Shown: piece after piece, positions 1 through 11,900 of the stretch
Position numbering within the stretch: position 1 is the stretch's first letter
Layout: the number at the start of each line of letters is the position of its first letter
NCBI GenBank assembly: GCA_020746835.1
Contig: JAGPNK010000003.1
Coordinates: 1-64,000, forward strand
Direction of reading: 5' to 3'
From: Stachybotrys elegans
Taxonomy: Eukaryota > Ascomycota > Sordariomycetes > Hypocreales > Stachybotryaceae
DNA: 64,000 nucleotides
The notes under the pieces: model-generated
What the model saw: only the letters and a program-made list of their open reading frames with translations
The model's database searches: none
Told to the model about the DNA's origin: nothing
Made by a program: the position numbers and the translations under genes

Positions 1-133
1 TCCTTCGTCTACCCTCGAGGCTCGGGCAGTCGGTTAGCCTATACAAGTAGCTTGATGATAGCCTCGTTGTTATTTTCCCCCACTGTATTGGCTCTCCTTT
101 GCTTCTCCCACCTCGGACTGCACACCTCCTTTC

Positions 134-192
134 ATGTGGGATTTCCTGTTCGTGTGCCCCAATGGGATACAGACCGGCGACTGGGAGGAGCC
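134..192 (+). other. Short coding-like segment duplicated at 24.45 kb
   Basis: This stretch encodes MWDFLFVCPNGIQTGDWEE in an open + frame. The reverse strand at 24510-24454 encodes nearly the same peptide (MWDFLFVCPDGIQIGDFEE), with 52 of 57 bases identical by my count. Both copies end in a similar TWQ-containing tail. Upstream, this frame meets a stop within about 100 bases, so only a fragment or a single exon of the family is visible at the window edge. I do not recognise the family. Confidence 0.35.
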
Positions 193-689
193 CTCTCTGG
201 CGGTAAGGACAATATCATCAATAGATGACACGTGGCAAAAATTTGGGTTGCTACAACTTGATGTGGGAAAGCTTTTGTATGCTAAGATATGGACCATTTT
301 GAACGATTCATGAACCTGGTAGGTACGCACATCTTTCCGATTCTAGTAAGCCACATACGAATGATGTGGGAAAGTTTCAATGCCAAGAAAAGTCCGTCGA
401 GCCATGAAACCTAATTTGCAGTCGCGGCAGTCATCACTCGGCACTTATTAGCCAGCTAGTCGTGAGTTGGCCCCCCCTTTATGTACCCTAAGCATTAGAG
501 GCATCCACTGAAAGTCGATTGAGCCAATGAAGATCGCAGGCGGATCATTCAAAGTAGCGGGCTGGAGGAATCCGGTTTGCCATGTGCTGTCAAAATGTTT
601 GATATAAACCCACCCAATGCTAAATCCGCAGCCAACAATGTTTCTTGCGGCTTACATTTCTAATAAGCACTCTACCGCGCAAAACCAAC

Positions 690-1645
690 ATGGGATCTAA
701 GGGATTGGGACCACCAATATACTCCTTTGAACTCCCCAATATTTTCTTCGGTATTACCATTGGGTTTTTCATCCTGACTTGCGCAAAAGCTGGGCAACAG
801 TCATTTTCCATCTTCAAGAGAAAAGGGTCGTTCTTGAACCTCTATGTGTGGATGTAAGTCTTGTTATTACGCATTGGACCACCACTTCGACGCTAACAAT
901 GATGTCTCTAAGGGTATGGACCCTCCTCTTGACTAATCTTTTCCAAGCCCTCCTTTACTGGCTTCATATTCGGAGAAACGAGAGGCCCAGGTGCGACAAT
1001 CCCTTCGTTGTGTTGCTGAATTACCGACACACGTGATAGGTTGGGCTTTCTGTTTGGAAGCGTCATCCTCTGGACCCTCCAGATACAGTTAGCCTTGCAG
1101 ATTATTGCGAACCGGCTGGGCTTAATCATGGCCAACAAGAAGAGAGTCAAACACTTGAAAGTGTCTATCTCTGTTATCCTCAGCACTCTGACCATTGCGG
1201 TTGCCTGTGTATGGATACCTGCCCGCCTGACCGCGTCGGAGAAGATGCTGCGGATTAATGCCGTTTTGGATCGTACTGGTAAAGTGATCTATCTATTGAT
1301 GGACCTTGGCCTGAATTCGGCTTTTCTCCATATTGTTAGGCACGAGCTGATAGCTCGAGGCCTTACGAAATATAAGCTGCTCTTTAATTTCAATGTCTGC
1401 GCCGTTGTTGTCTCGTTATCCATGGATGTAGGTGCTCTCGCCTGGCCTGCAACGTAGTGCTAATTGGGTTGCAGATTTTGATCATAGCTATGATGTCGTT
1501 ACCGAGCGACTTCCTCTATGCCATGTTTCACCCAGTTGCCTATGGTATCAAGCTTGTTATCGAAATCACCATGGCCGATCTGATTGCCAAGATTGTCCGA
1601 AGTCAGCACGAACTAAACAGTTACCGAACTACCATCAGTGCCTGA
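690..1645 (+). CDS. Fungal multi-pass membrane protein (unknown function)
   Basis: Four exons, 690-853, 913-990, 1040-1427 and 1475-1645, give 266 aa with all splice phases consistent (donors GTAAGT, GTGCGA and GTAGGT; acceptors AAG, TAG and CAG). The product has about six to seven hydrophobic segments: near the N-terminus (NIFFGITIGFFILT), two in the exon 2-3 region, one at SVILSTLTIAVACVWIPA, one around VIYLLMDLGLNSAFLH, and two in the last third. It ends in a short hydrophilic tail. The ATG at 690 was chosen because it starts directly before the first hydrophobic segment. The architecture resembles fungal seven-helix integral membrane proteins of the receptor-like type, but no diagnostic motif lets me name a ligand or function. 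Confidence 0.7.
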
Positions 1646-3896
1646 CAAGCATTATGAGACGAGGGAGCTTCGATTATGGATGAGGCGTTGAATGGCGGTG
1701 AGCTCTGCAAGGGCACGCTCCATATGACAGCGGCGCTATTCAACTGTTACAAGAGGGATACCTTGAAGCAACGAAATCCAGGTTGGTTCCCTGGATCGCA
1801 GCACCTAAAACTGCACCACTAGTCACGATCTCGCCAATAGCCAGATGGGCAAACCCACTGTTTCGCGGGCGGGAGGCAAGGGCTCCGAATTTGCAAAGCC
1901 AGAGCGATGGCCAGGGGCGCGGAGTGACACACTTTCGTGTCCTTTATCTGCAAAGGAGTTGTAGGGGACGCATCAGTGGTATTCAGAAGCTAGCACCGAG
2001 GTAGCCCTGTGCACAGTGAGCCACTGCTGGTAGATCTTGTTGGCATTAGGTGCCGTTGCCGTTGTATCGACAAGGCGGTCAATGATGGGCGCATTACTCT
2101 TACGTGTTCCCGGCATCTAAGCTCACTGAACCAACGGTATCGAGCCTGCATCCAACGGACCTTTCACACAATGGTGCAGACCAAGCGGGACCATTCAAAC
2201 ACATTGATCATCAACACCTACCAAGTCTCATCATCCCCTGTCTGAGGCGAGCCTGAATCTGGCGGGCGTACACGACCAGGCTTGGCAGAAATACGGGCGT
2301 TCTTGAAATTAAGGCAGTTGACCATCGCAATCACACCTACCAAAGTACTGCAACAGGAAGTGGATAACAACCGAACTTATGTGACCTTAGGGCTATTATG
2401 CAAGCTGGGACAAGGCTCTTCGGAGCCGCCTAAACTCCACTCCTGAATAATTTCTATGTCCGCTGCCTTTCGGCAACTACAAAAGTTGGATAGGAGGGAT
2501 CTGGATAGCTTGGATTTGAATCATGGCCATGTACTCTGTAGACTTGATTGGCGATCTTCGCGATTCCCTGTTCTTTAATTATAAACCCTGCATCATAGTT
2601 GGCCGGCTGATTTCCGGGGTATCCAAATCCCCTCCCCTCAAACTTACCAGGGTGCGCCAGTGGGATGCTATAACTTGGGGGGATATAGACCAGTGACGAG
2701 GAGGCCCCTATAACAATAATAACAACATTAAGTCCAGGGGGAATACTTGGCAAGAAAATACACCTGTGGCTGCAGCAATGGCGATGTCAAGGTTTTCCTG
2801 GCTATTCCAATTGGTTATGAGCTTCTGAATAAGATGGCCATGGCATTAAGTGTCCCTGCAACGTACAAGGTCTCTGCAGAGATAGCTTCTGCTATAAGAT
2901 CTGTAAGGAAGCTTCAGCAAGGGGGGCAGTCGAGGCTACTGTGAGGAGACGAAGGCAAGGGATGTTGTGGAGGCGATCATGCGACGTCAAGGATTGCAAT
3001 GAGAATGTAGCTTCTAGTGACTCGATCAATATTGCTTCTAGCTTGATAGCCTTTGACAAGTGACTCTTTGAGTAAAGCTGCTAGAGAGATAACTGTGTCT
3101 ACAATCATTGAGATTCCTGTTAGTCTGTTAGGGCTTCGCTGTCTTAAGATATGTCCTTCTTGTAAGGACCGCGCCAGTGGGACACAGGGTAACGCGCTTG
3201 CACCAGCTTCATCATTCCGCCCCCGGCTGCCTTGGCAATCCCATGATCTATGGTGTGGGCTTGAGTTTGGTGTCCTTCTAATACAGGCGCCGGGTTCCTC
3301 CTCTGAAGCATTTCTCGAGCATTCTTATCCCTTGGGGCGGGTATGATGACTGGTGTCCGACTCAGCAACGACGTACAACTCGTCGGGATACCCGCAGGTA
3401 AGCCGACATAGCCAGCGGGTCTGTAAAAGCTGTAGTACTTTACGAGCATTCTATCGATCTCTTAGATCTAAAGCATTTCCATGTGCGATGGGGTGGTACG
3501 CTGAGTTCTTCTTATCAACCACAATCGAGCCTGTTCAGTAAGCCTGCTTAAAGAGTAAAAGATATCATACATCTGTTTCACTACAGTTGAAACTGCGCTT
3601 GGGACGGCTCCAGTTCTGGTATAGTTGTCTTTCGATGGACCATTTGTTCATTTATGATTGGCGACATGACTATAACTTCACCACGTACTCAGGATATATG
3701 ATATGAGGAAGGTGGCGCTTGCCATACATACTCTACTAGTTTCTGGAAGCACGATGGCATGTGATCGTAGAAGTGCCATAATAGTGTAGTCCGGAAAAAG
3801 GTAGGGTAGGAAGCGTGTATATTGAGTATGCAGAATAGGCGAGAACAAGATATTCTTAGGGCCGGATTTGATGGTACGTGCTTTTATAAGCCTCAC
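1646..3896. other. Gene-poor stretch with two coding-like reverse segments
   Basis: No complete gene is visible. Two reverse-strand open segments, 2753-2454 and 3449-3144, have more protein-like composition than the surroundings, and stops and frame changes separate them. Segment one contains a Gly/Pro-rich stretch (HPGKFEGRGFGYPGNQP) and segment two a basic Ala/Gly-rich stretch. I cannot assign either to a family. They may be remnants of one decayed reverse-strand gene or may be chance. Confidence 0.25.
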
Positions 3897-4778
3897 TCAC
3901 ACTTGAGTCTTGATCGCAAAGTCCCGGATGGTATCGGCAAGTCCCTCGGTCAAGCTCAGATGAGGTGAGTGTCCTGCGGGGCAGTGGTATACATGAATAG
4001 GAGAGGACTGCTTTGACTGCTGCAGCGCGATCATACCCTCCTGGTACGGTTGGGGCAATGTCAGATCGCCATCAAGGACAAGGTAGCCACATGTGACGTT
4101 AGAATAAGCGTCAGTTGTGAGTTTCGTTGTGAGGATAGGCGATGCCGTTAACGTCTTCACATATTTCTGAGCTGTAGCCTGGTCCAGGTCGTTGAAGAGA
4201 AACTTCTCAGGCTCTACTATCGTTCCCAAACCCCTCCAGCCGTGTTTCTAGGTGGCCTGTTAGTGTCTTCCATGCAAATAGATTTAGGAGCTTACGTGGA
4301 ATCGCATGAAGGGTGGCGTGACAGGCGGCGAACCATCTTGGGGTTGGAAGAAGCTGTTGACCGACTCGCCTACCGGGATTATAAATCCGCCGACGAAAAG
4401 AATGCCGATAATGCCACCGTCTTGGCCCTTTCCCTTTCGAGCTTCATAGCACAGCTCAGAACGAGCCGACTGTGAAGCAACCCAACCACCCGAGGAATGA
4501 CCAATGAGCATCACCTTCTTGCCTTGGTTGATGAGAGGTTGGATAACCCTTAGAATAGTATCGGTATCCTCCTCTCCTTGTGGGTAACCTTTCCCCGGGG
4601 GGCCGAGATCGAAGTCGGGCGAGGCGATGTCGCCCACGTTCAACTTGGCTAAATCAGCCGTGGGGAGCTGAGGGCAGTAGGCATCTATTCCCTTGCTCTT
4701 AAGTGCATTGATTAGCGGCTCGTAAGGCACTGGAGTGTGATAGGAGCCGTGGCAGATGACTACAGCAAAGTCGAACAT
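3897..4778 (-). CDS. Alpha/beta hydrolase (AB_hydrolase_6-like esterase)
   Basis: Two exons, 4778-4296 and 4247-3897, separated by a 48-nt intron (GTAAGC..CTAG), give 277 aa. The N-terminus opens with the strand and oxyanion region FAVVICHGSYHTP. The nucleophile elbow GHSSGG lies near residue 95. The acid is probably Asp in VLDGDLTLP, and the catalytic His lies in CPAGHSPHLS near the C-terminus. No signal peptide is seen, so a cytosolic enzyme is likely. The family includes small-molecule esterases related to plant methylesterases (SABP2/MES-like) and fungal detoxification or biosynthetic hydrolases; the substrate cannot be read from sequence. All triad residues are present and the length is normal. 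Confidence 0.88.
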
Positions 4779-6296
4779 TGTAAGTGGAGGGGATCGAAAG
4801 GTTCACGGGCAATGAAGGTGAAAGTTGTGTCATGCAGTGCGAAAGAGGGGTTATATGTCAGCAAGGCAAATGTTGGTAGGTACGACGCATCAGTTAGAAA
4901 TGAGTAGCACAGTGTCAGGACGTCACAAAATCTCAATATTAGACTCTTCTACCCTATAGTGGCACCAGTGGGCTGTGCAAGACCGAAGATGCCGTGATTA
5001 CCATCGTGTTCTTGGCACCACCTCCTACGTGTCATTTAGGGTACTTGTTACTCGGGGGAAGCAACCTCCAGCTTACGAATCAACTACTGGACAAGACCCA
5101 TGGACCATTGTTGCAGTTGGTCGTGCATGTAAAACCCCCCTGCTCCGCTTGGTGCTTTGGTCCTTGAAAATCGGGATGCCAGCAAAGCGCATTCTGCATG
5201 CCATCCGGCCGAAACAGGTAGAATTACGCGCAGCATATTACATGCGCGAGTCCAGTCGGTTGTGAGCCCATAAGGATACCGAACCAGACGACTCGGCTTA
5301 GCTATACAGCTCGCCATGAGTTGGCACTGCTCAAAAAATAAAAATAAATAAATAAATAAAGGGCACTGATTTCAGAGACGGAATAGCTGTACTGAGATGG
5401 TCTGGAGACCTTTCATATCACTGTGTAGGCACAACTGTCATGCAATTATGGACGACAAATGAGCATAATTCCAAGCTGGGATGGTCTGCATACATTCTTT
5501 TGTGCTAACAATGAAGCATCGGGATTTGTGTCTCGAAGCCTGCAATAACAACCCGGATTCTGCTTGCCATGCATGGATGTTTACGTAGGGCGCAGCCTGC
5601 TTAGTACTAAGCAGCCGGCGATAAACGCTGACGGGTCGGAGTTAGTCTGTGCGCAACTTGTTGGTCAAATGAAGCTCGTCACATGTTGTATTCATGCTAC
5701 CAACAGGACTACATCCCCTCCTCGCCAGGTGCATGGCTTGGGGAACCGGTGGGGAGCGAGTGAGACGAGCGGGGATCGAAGTGCATTCTCGTTCTTATCT
5801 GCCGTCAACAGACGTGTTTCCAACAGAGGTCGTGGTTGTCCGCACCACCAAGCGAAGCTGTTGTGGGCCATGGGGCGGTGTTGGTTCGGCTGTAGCATAC
5901 TAGGTCTCTCGCAACGGCAAACATCCTCCACCAACAGATTGTTTCGGCCAAACGGCGACCGAGCCCTACGCAGCTACCTTAGGTTGGCTCTCCGTGGGGG
6001 TTATGTTGCAGCCATACTTCATCATACCATGGTGCAACACGTCAGAAATCAGCGAGGATTAGCAATAATCAACCCGCCCGACGTGCGGAAGATACACCTC
6101 CAGTATGTCCGTTCCTGCGTGAAGTCAGATAAGTCTATAGGGACCAGCGCATTGAATTTTGGTGTTGGCATCAGTGCCTTCCAGCTACACGTGGCTCAAC
6201 ACAAAGAGCTGCACGGTATTGCTCCTGCTACCATGACAAACTTTGCTCAACCCGTAAAGTCCTTTACTCCTAGTCTTTGGAAGCTCCTATCTCGCT
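4779..6296. other. Intergenic region without a supported gene
   Basis: About 1.5 kb between the hydrolase and the Cys-repeat remnant. A long forward open frame at 5564-6358 has an Arg/His/Cys-rich composition and no recognisable domain, so I treat it as non-coding. The only structured element is an AT microsatellite at 5333-5360. Confidence 0.5.
5333..5360. repeat. AAAT microsatellite
   Basis: An A-rich run of roughly six AAAT/AATA units, directly visible. It is a simple sequence repeat in an intergenic region with no coding role. Confidence 0.9.
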
Positions 6297-7476
6297 TAAA
6301 AACCATTCTCAACTTTGAATGCAGTTCAGATGGTAATATATGCCATTGTTGGTGTTAGCAGACTTCTCTCACTTACGGATGCTAGCCGTACGATTGTTTT
6401 CGCCCTTATCTGCACAGCTCTGGTGCGCACCGCACGCGGACAGTGTCGGCCGGCAAACACATCCAGCATAGGCGTTGCGGCATCGCGCCGTGTTGGACCA
6501 GCCATCGAAGGTGCCCCCGCAGCCATTGGCATCGTAGGGCTGAGACAGGCCGCACGTGTTGCCTGTAGGGTTGCATACACACCCAGCAAACTTGCCTCGG
6601 CAGCGGGCTGTATTGCTTCAGGCATCATACGTACCGGCGCAGCCATTCGCATCGTAGCTCTGGGGCTCGCCGCATGTGCTGGGCGTGGCCTGAAACTCAC
6701 AAACACGGAAGAAATTGGTACAGTATGCCCTGCCGCTATTAAGGTCAAAGGACCAGTTGCAGTTGTTTCCATCGCAGCTCTGAGGCACGCCGCATGTATT
6801 GCCAGTCACCCTGCATTCACAGCCGCGAAAGAAATTGGTGCAGTAGGCCCTGCCATCAGCCAGGGAGAACTGGCCGGCGCAATTTCCCGAGTCACAACTC
6901 TGCGAAGTGCCACATGTATTCGGTGTGGCATTACATTGACAGCCTGCCCGGTTGCCTTTGCAAGTCACTGTCCCGGCACTGAGGTCAAAGGTTCCTGCAT
7001 ACCCATCTGTATCACAGCTGGTGGCTGGCGACGAGCAGTAGCCCGGGGTGTCAGTCGACGGGCTACAGGGACAGTTCACAAGATCTTGGGCTCTACATCG
7101 TGCGGTGCCGTTGGTAACAGTTCCTTGGCAGCTTTGTTGCTCACATGATGGAGGCGAGCTGGGGCACACTAGAGTCATCGTGGAGGTAGAAGATGTCGAC
7201 GTCCCCCTTCATGATATGAGAGTAGATGTGGAAGCAACTCGCTCCGACCTCGCACTCGTTGCTGATGTCTTTGTCGTCGTCGTCGTCGTCGTTGTTGACT
7301 TGGCAGTTGTCGAAGTGGCCCGGGTTGTTGAGCTTTCTAGAACATTTCCCGAGTCCACAATGACGGACTGAGGGTAATAGAAGAAGTCAATCGGCCCGTC
7401 GGCAGCATAAATGAATGGACAGAGTTCAAGTCCGCGCTTGACAAGAAGATGGTGAGCCTCGTAGCCAGAGCTGGCA
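6297..7476 (-). pseudogene. Remnant of Thr-rich, Cys-repeat secreted protein
   Basis: One reverse frame runs from 7476 to 6369 but holds two in-frame TGA codons, at 7209-7211 and 6618-6620. It encodes a conserved-looking segment (GLELCPFIYAADGPIDFFYY), a poly-Thr linker with eight consecutive Thr, then about five and a half Cys-rich repeats of 36-38 residues with the pattern TCGxxQSCDxxxCxGxF..C..GCxC. In two later repeats the QSCD Cys is Tyr (QSYD, QPYD), as expected of a decaying repeat. A good donor (GTAAGTGAG) at the end may splice to a five-residue exon ending at 6297. No start codon or signal peptide was found upstream of an acceptor-like site at 7477. A 43-nt intron with a weak GTCGGA donor could remove the first stop but nothing removes the second. 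The original function is unknown; the layout suggests a wall-associated or secreted protein. Confidence 0.6.
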
Positions 7477-8946
7477 CTGTATTATCACGTCAGCGATTGT
7501 TCGCCCTCAACAAGGGTCGCAAAAGTGCCAGTGTCGCCAGACAAACAATCAAACGACCCAGGAGCGAATCATCGTAACAAGTCTCCGTTGAGCCTGGAAT
7601 TGCGCGTCAATAGGACCACCATGGATGGTAGAAATCAGCAAGATGTTCGGATTCAAATGCCATTAAATCACGGCTCTCCACATCCCAGTCTTGTTGGACA
7701 TGGTAAGAAATTAATACAAATGCAAGCTCTGCTTCATACGACCCAAGGTTACTAGACTGAAAAGGGAAAATGTTCTATTTGCCGCCTGATCTCAGGCTGG
7801 AACAATGGACAGGGGGCCCCGGACAATGGAAGAACATAGGGAAAGATATTTTTATCATGGTGCCTCCATATCCCACAGCGAGATTATCTAACGCTCAATT
7901 TACGCATATCTAGCTTGTGGATAGAACTTGACTTACTTCTTCTGGTGTCAAGAATCACGTTGTACATACTGCATCCTACATTATCCATTTCAGTCCCTCC
8001 ACACAACCTACTTAAACGAAGGATCAGACCCACTCTTCGGCCCTAATGAGTCGAGACCGTTCCAATATCTCTCAGCCAGCTGGTCAGGGCCATTGCTATA
8101 TGTAATATCTAGTATCGCCGCAGAAGGGGCATGCCACTGGGATTGCGGGCCAGCAGCAACGGCCGTGAGCGCAATTGAAATGTCGATAGAGCGTCAACAG
8201 AGACCGACCTTTGTTGAGATGTATTTTTACCCGGGAGACTTTCCATGTTCATTGAGTTGATAGCTGAATGTATGATGCAAGTCTGCTTCCTCGAAAACTG
8301 ACCGCCAGGCAGCGCCTTCACCGATTAGATACTCAAGAACAGACATAGATAACTACGAGGAAGAGACTTCTACCTTATTGTTACTCTGTTTGAAGCTTAG
8401 GGGCGGCCGCCGAACCACTGGTTGTGCGGCTGAAAGCCAGACCCCGGCCACACCACCACGGGTAAGGCTTGTGATAGCTCCAGGTGTTCCTAGACCCTGC
8501 CTGGCTGCTACTAAAATATGTCCTGGGTAGGTTAGTTTAGACTGGACGCTCGGGTCGCACACCGCCACATCCGCTCTGTTCCCACGACTCAAGTGGGTCG
8601 AGAAAGACCACATCAGTTGATGACAATGGCGTTAGCAATCAATGCTAGCCCTACCGACGACAGGATCTTGTGGGTTGGCCGTGCTCTTCCGTCTGGAGGA
8701 TCTGTTAGCATGGGGAGAAATGCAGGGTGTGACACGATGTGGCACTTTCCGCCTGGTCTTGAATCCTGACAGACCTGACATCTATCCATGTCAGCAATTG
8801 TGGGTTGGATCCTGCATCGTGACATATGTATATCCTAGACGACCACTTCGAAAGCAGCCTGTATGTTCAAGGTTTGTATCCAAACCGTTGTTTGTAACCT
8901 CGCGAAGCATCTGCATCCCCCGCTCCCCCGAACTAGCCTGGAGGCC
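7477..8946. other. Intergenic region, no supported gene
   Basis: About 1.5 kb with only short open frames in all six phases. The reverse strand just upstream of 7477 should hold the 5' part of the Cys-repeat remnant, but no frame there reads coherently, consistent with decay. The final part is presumably the promoter of the WSC-subtilase gene. I see no convincing TATA box. Confidence 0.5.
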
Positions 8947-11900
8947 ATGTTTGAGGTACGGTTCGGCCTGGTGGTCGGGCTTCTCCTCGCCCATAGTCAA
9001 GGAGTTCTGGGCCAGGAGATACGCTGCGTAAATCTGGCCGATGGTTGCGATGGGGGTAAAACCCATGAGACAGCTCTCCGGGACGCCATAGAGCGATTCG
9101 AGGCCGACAGTGTCTATGGCGGACGTCTCGATACCTTCTCTTCTTCTCTCAATGGGGGATATCTCGCGCAGGTGGCTTATTCTTGCCAAGATGGCAGTGT
9201 ACCTCCAGCTCTGTCTGGATCTTCAGCTCAGAGTCTGTAAGTGCGCCAAAGACGGCGGGTTGTGCTCTTGAACATGGCTTACAATCATAGGTTAAATCGA
9301 ATCCTGTCCTGTCCTAACCAATGTGGCTCTGTAAGCCTCCCAGGCAACGACAACTGCGGCTTTGGTGCTCTCATCGCCAATGTAAATGACGACCGAGGGT
9401 GCTTCTCCAAGGCTATTGACAAGACGCCCTTGTCTGGGCGCCCGTCAGAGAAACCATCAGCCGGGGGGTACAGGTCCATGGGCTGCTGGACAGACAGCGT
9501 CGATTCGAGGGCGCTTTTGAATGGTGGTTCAGCACGTGCCGACGACATGACGGTCGAGAAGTGTGCGGACCTTGCACGGGGATTCCGCTACGCCGGAGTT
9601 GAGTACTCGGTGTAAGTAAAACAATTTCAGCCGGCTTGTCTTGCGGTCAGAGATCACACGACAGACGACATGGCTAACTTAAAACAGGGAGTGCTTCTGG
9701 GGCAATAAAATCTCTGAATCTTCGGCAAGAGCGAATGGACAATGCGACATGCCCTGCGGTGGCTCCCCATTCGATGTGTGCGGCGGTGGCAACTTGATCA
9801 ACATCTACGAAGACTCGTCTCTTGTCCCAAGTCCCCTGACGGTGCCTGCAGTGGGAAGCTTTGGCAACGTTGGATGCTACGAAGACTCGACGGCATCAAG
9901 GGTTCTCGTCGTCGATGAAGAGAGCGATTTCACCTTCAGCGGAATGACGGTTGACAAATGCGTCAAGCTGGCCAAGGACAATGGCCTCCGGTATGCCGGC
10001 GTGGAATACGCTGGAGAATGCTTCGTCGGCAACACGCTTCATCATGAGATACGATCCCCAGAGGGAGACTGCAATCTGGTCTGCGCTGGAAATACTGCTC
10101 AGTTCTGCGGAAACGGAAATCGCATTCGCGTGTATGAGGATTCAGCATGGAGGGACCCGACGCTGGACCAGCTGACATTTGCCCTGACAAACTACAATAC
10201 AACTCTATTCCGGGTCAGGGGCTTGATTGAAGATTATAACACAGCGCTTAAGGAGTGGGAAGCGGCACCAGGTGTCCCCAGCAGGCGTGGCCTTATCAAG
10301 AGACTGGAGCCCAGGGTCATGCGCGAAAGACTCGTCAAGACCTATGACGAATTTGTCGCTGAGCAGGAAAAACTTTGTAAGTTGATAGGCTCGTGGCTAT
10401 GTGAAAAACAGCTTGCTGACTTGCATACCATCTAGATCGAAATGCTAGGGCTGCTGTTGTTGAGTTCAACAGAGCCGCCAGTCAGGATATAACACGGCAA
10501 CGAAACCCTTTTGTGAGAACTCTTAGTCCTTAACTGCACATCATTGTCGGCTTACAGGGGAACACAGGTTGACAGTCCCACAAGGGAACAGGCCATTGAA
10601 GCTTGTGAGTCGAGTGAGCGGCGTTGTGTATCTCAGTCACTGACAGTCTCTCTCTAGTTGACATTCCACTGGAGCCCATGGGCCAAGTCCGCGAATCTAT
10701 GGAAGCTGACCTGGAGACTTTAGCCAGTACAACAAGCGAAACACCACTCCTGGACACCGGTCGGGGCCTTTCACTTTCCTCCTCAGCGGTACGTCTCGAC
10801 AAAGAAAGCCTGTCATAATTTACCGAGATCGACCCCAATGCTAATGCTACGGGCCATATAGCTTTCGACCATTGGCATACCCAGGCCCATTCTGGCCGGC
10901 ATTCCGGCCGGTCTGGGCGTTTGTATGTTTTCTCCCATCTATCCCCGACAGGAATACCTTAGCTGACCGATTACTGAAGTCCTTACTCTTGCCATTATCT
11001 TTTCCAAGCTACATCCTTCCGTCGATGAACCTAATCAACCAACGCAAGCGCCCACTTCCATCCGCCCAGCCACGACGACGACGACGACCACCACTACAAC
11101 AACCAGCAGCTGTAGCCCTGTCCTTTCACCCACTCCCATGGTGGTATTTATGGAAAAGGACACATCCGACGCGGAATACAAGGATCTTATAAACTCTATA
11201 CCTCAAGAGCGGTTAATTGACGAGAGCATCGCCCCGGAAATAGGCTGGCGTGCATTTCTGGCCCGAATTGACGACTGCGAAGCGGAAGAATTTGAGTCAA
11301 AATCCTCCGTGGGTTCGGTATCCCTCAATGCCATGATCTCAACCGAGGAAGGATCAGAATTGGAAACCAGGGGCCTGAATAATGAGTTGCACAAGATACC
11401 CTCACTGAACGAAACTCAAAATACACGGGTCCTTGCAAGTCGGGATGTCTCGCCGAATACGGACCTGACCTACCAGAACTTTGCTCCTAGGCATCTCCGC
11501 TGGCTATCAGCCCCCTGGGCAAAGACCACAGGTAATCTTGGTGGTTCGTATTGGGACTTGGATGGGTACCTTTTCAACTCGAGACCTGGTCGCGATGTTT
11601 GGATCTACATCTTTGATACGGGAATATGGGGCTTTCATTCGGTAAGATTCTTACCCAGCGCCCCCCTTCATTATCCTGATCATTATTACTCTCTCAACTT
11701 CTTGACCGACCCGTACCTCTCTTTCCTTAGTGTATCTTGAATCTGACCCTTGCTAGGATTTCGCCGAAATCAATGGCGTCACAAAGCTGGAAGAAAAGAA
11801 ACACCTTTCCGGCGGATCATGGGGTCAGGGTAATCATGGCACAGCAATGGCATCGTTTGCTGCTGGCCACTTCATTGGCGTGGCTAAGAACGCAAAGCTT

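Noticed and set aside
5564..6358. 264-codon forward open frame
   Set aside because: Arg/His/Cys-rich composition, no domain, no signal peptide, and it runs into the region antisense to the Cys-repeat remnant; most likely chance.
6315..7148. 277-codon forward open frame opposite the Cys-repeat remnant
   Set aside because: Its Ala/Thr/Ile-rich, repetitive translation is the mirror of the reverse-strand Cys repeats; a shadow frame.
7263..7296. GTC/GTT trinucleotide run as a microsatellite
   Set aside because: It is the poly-Thr linker of the reverse-strand remnant, not an independent element.
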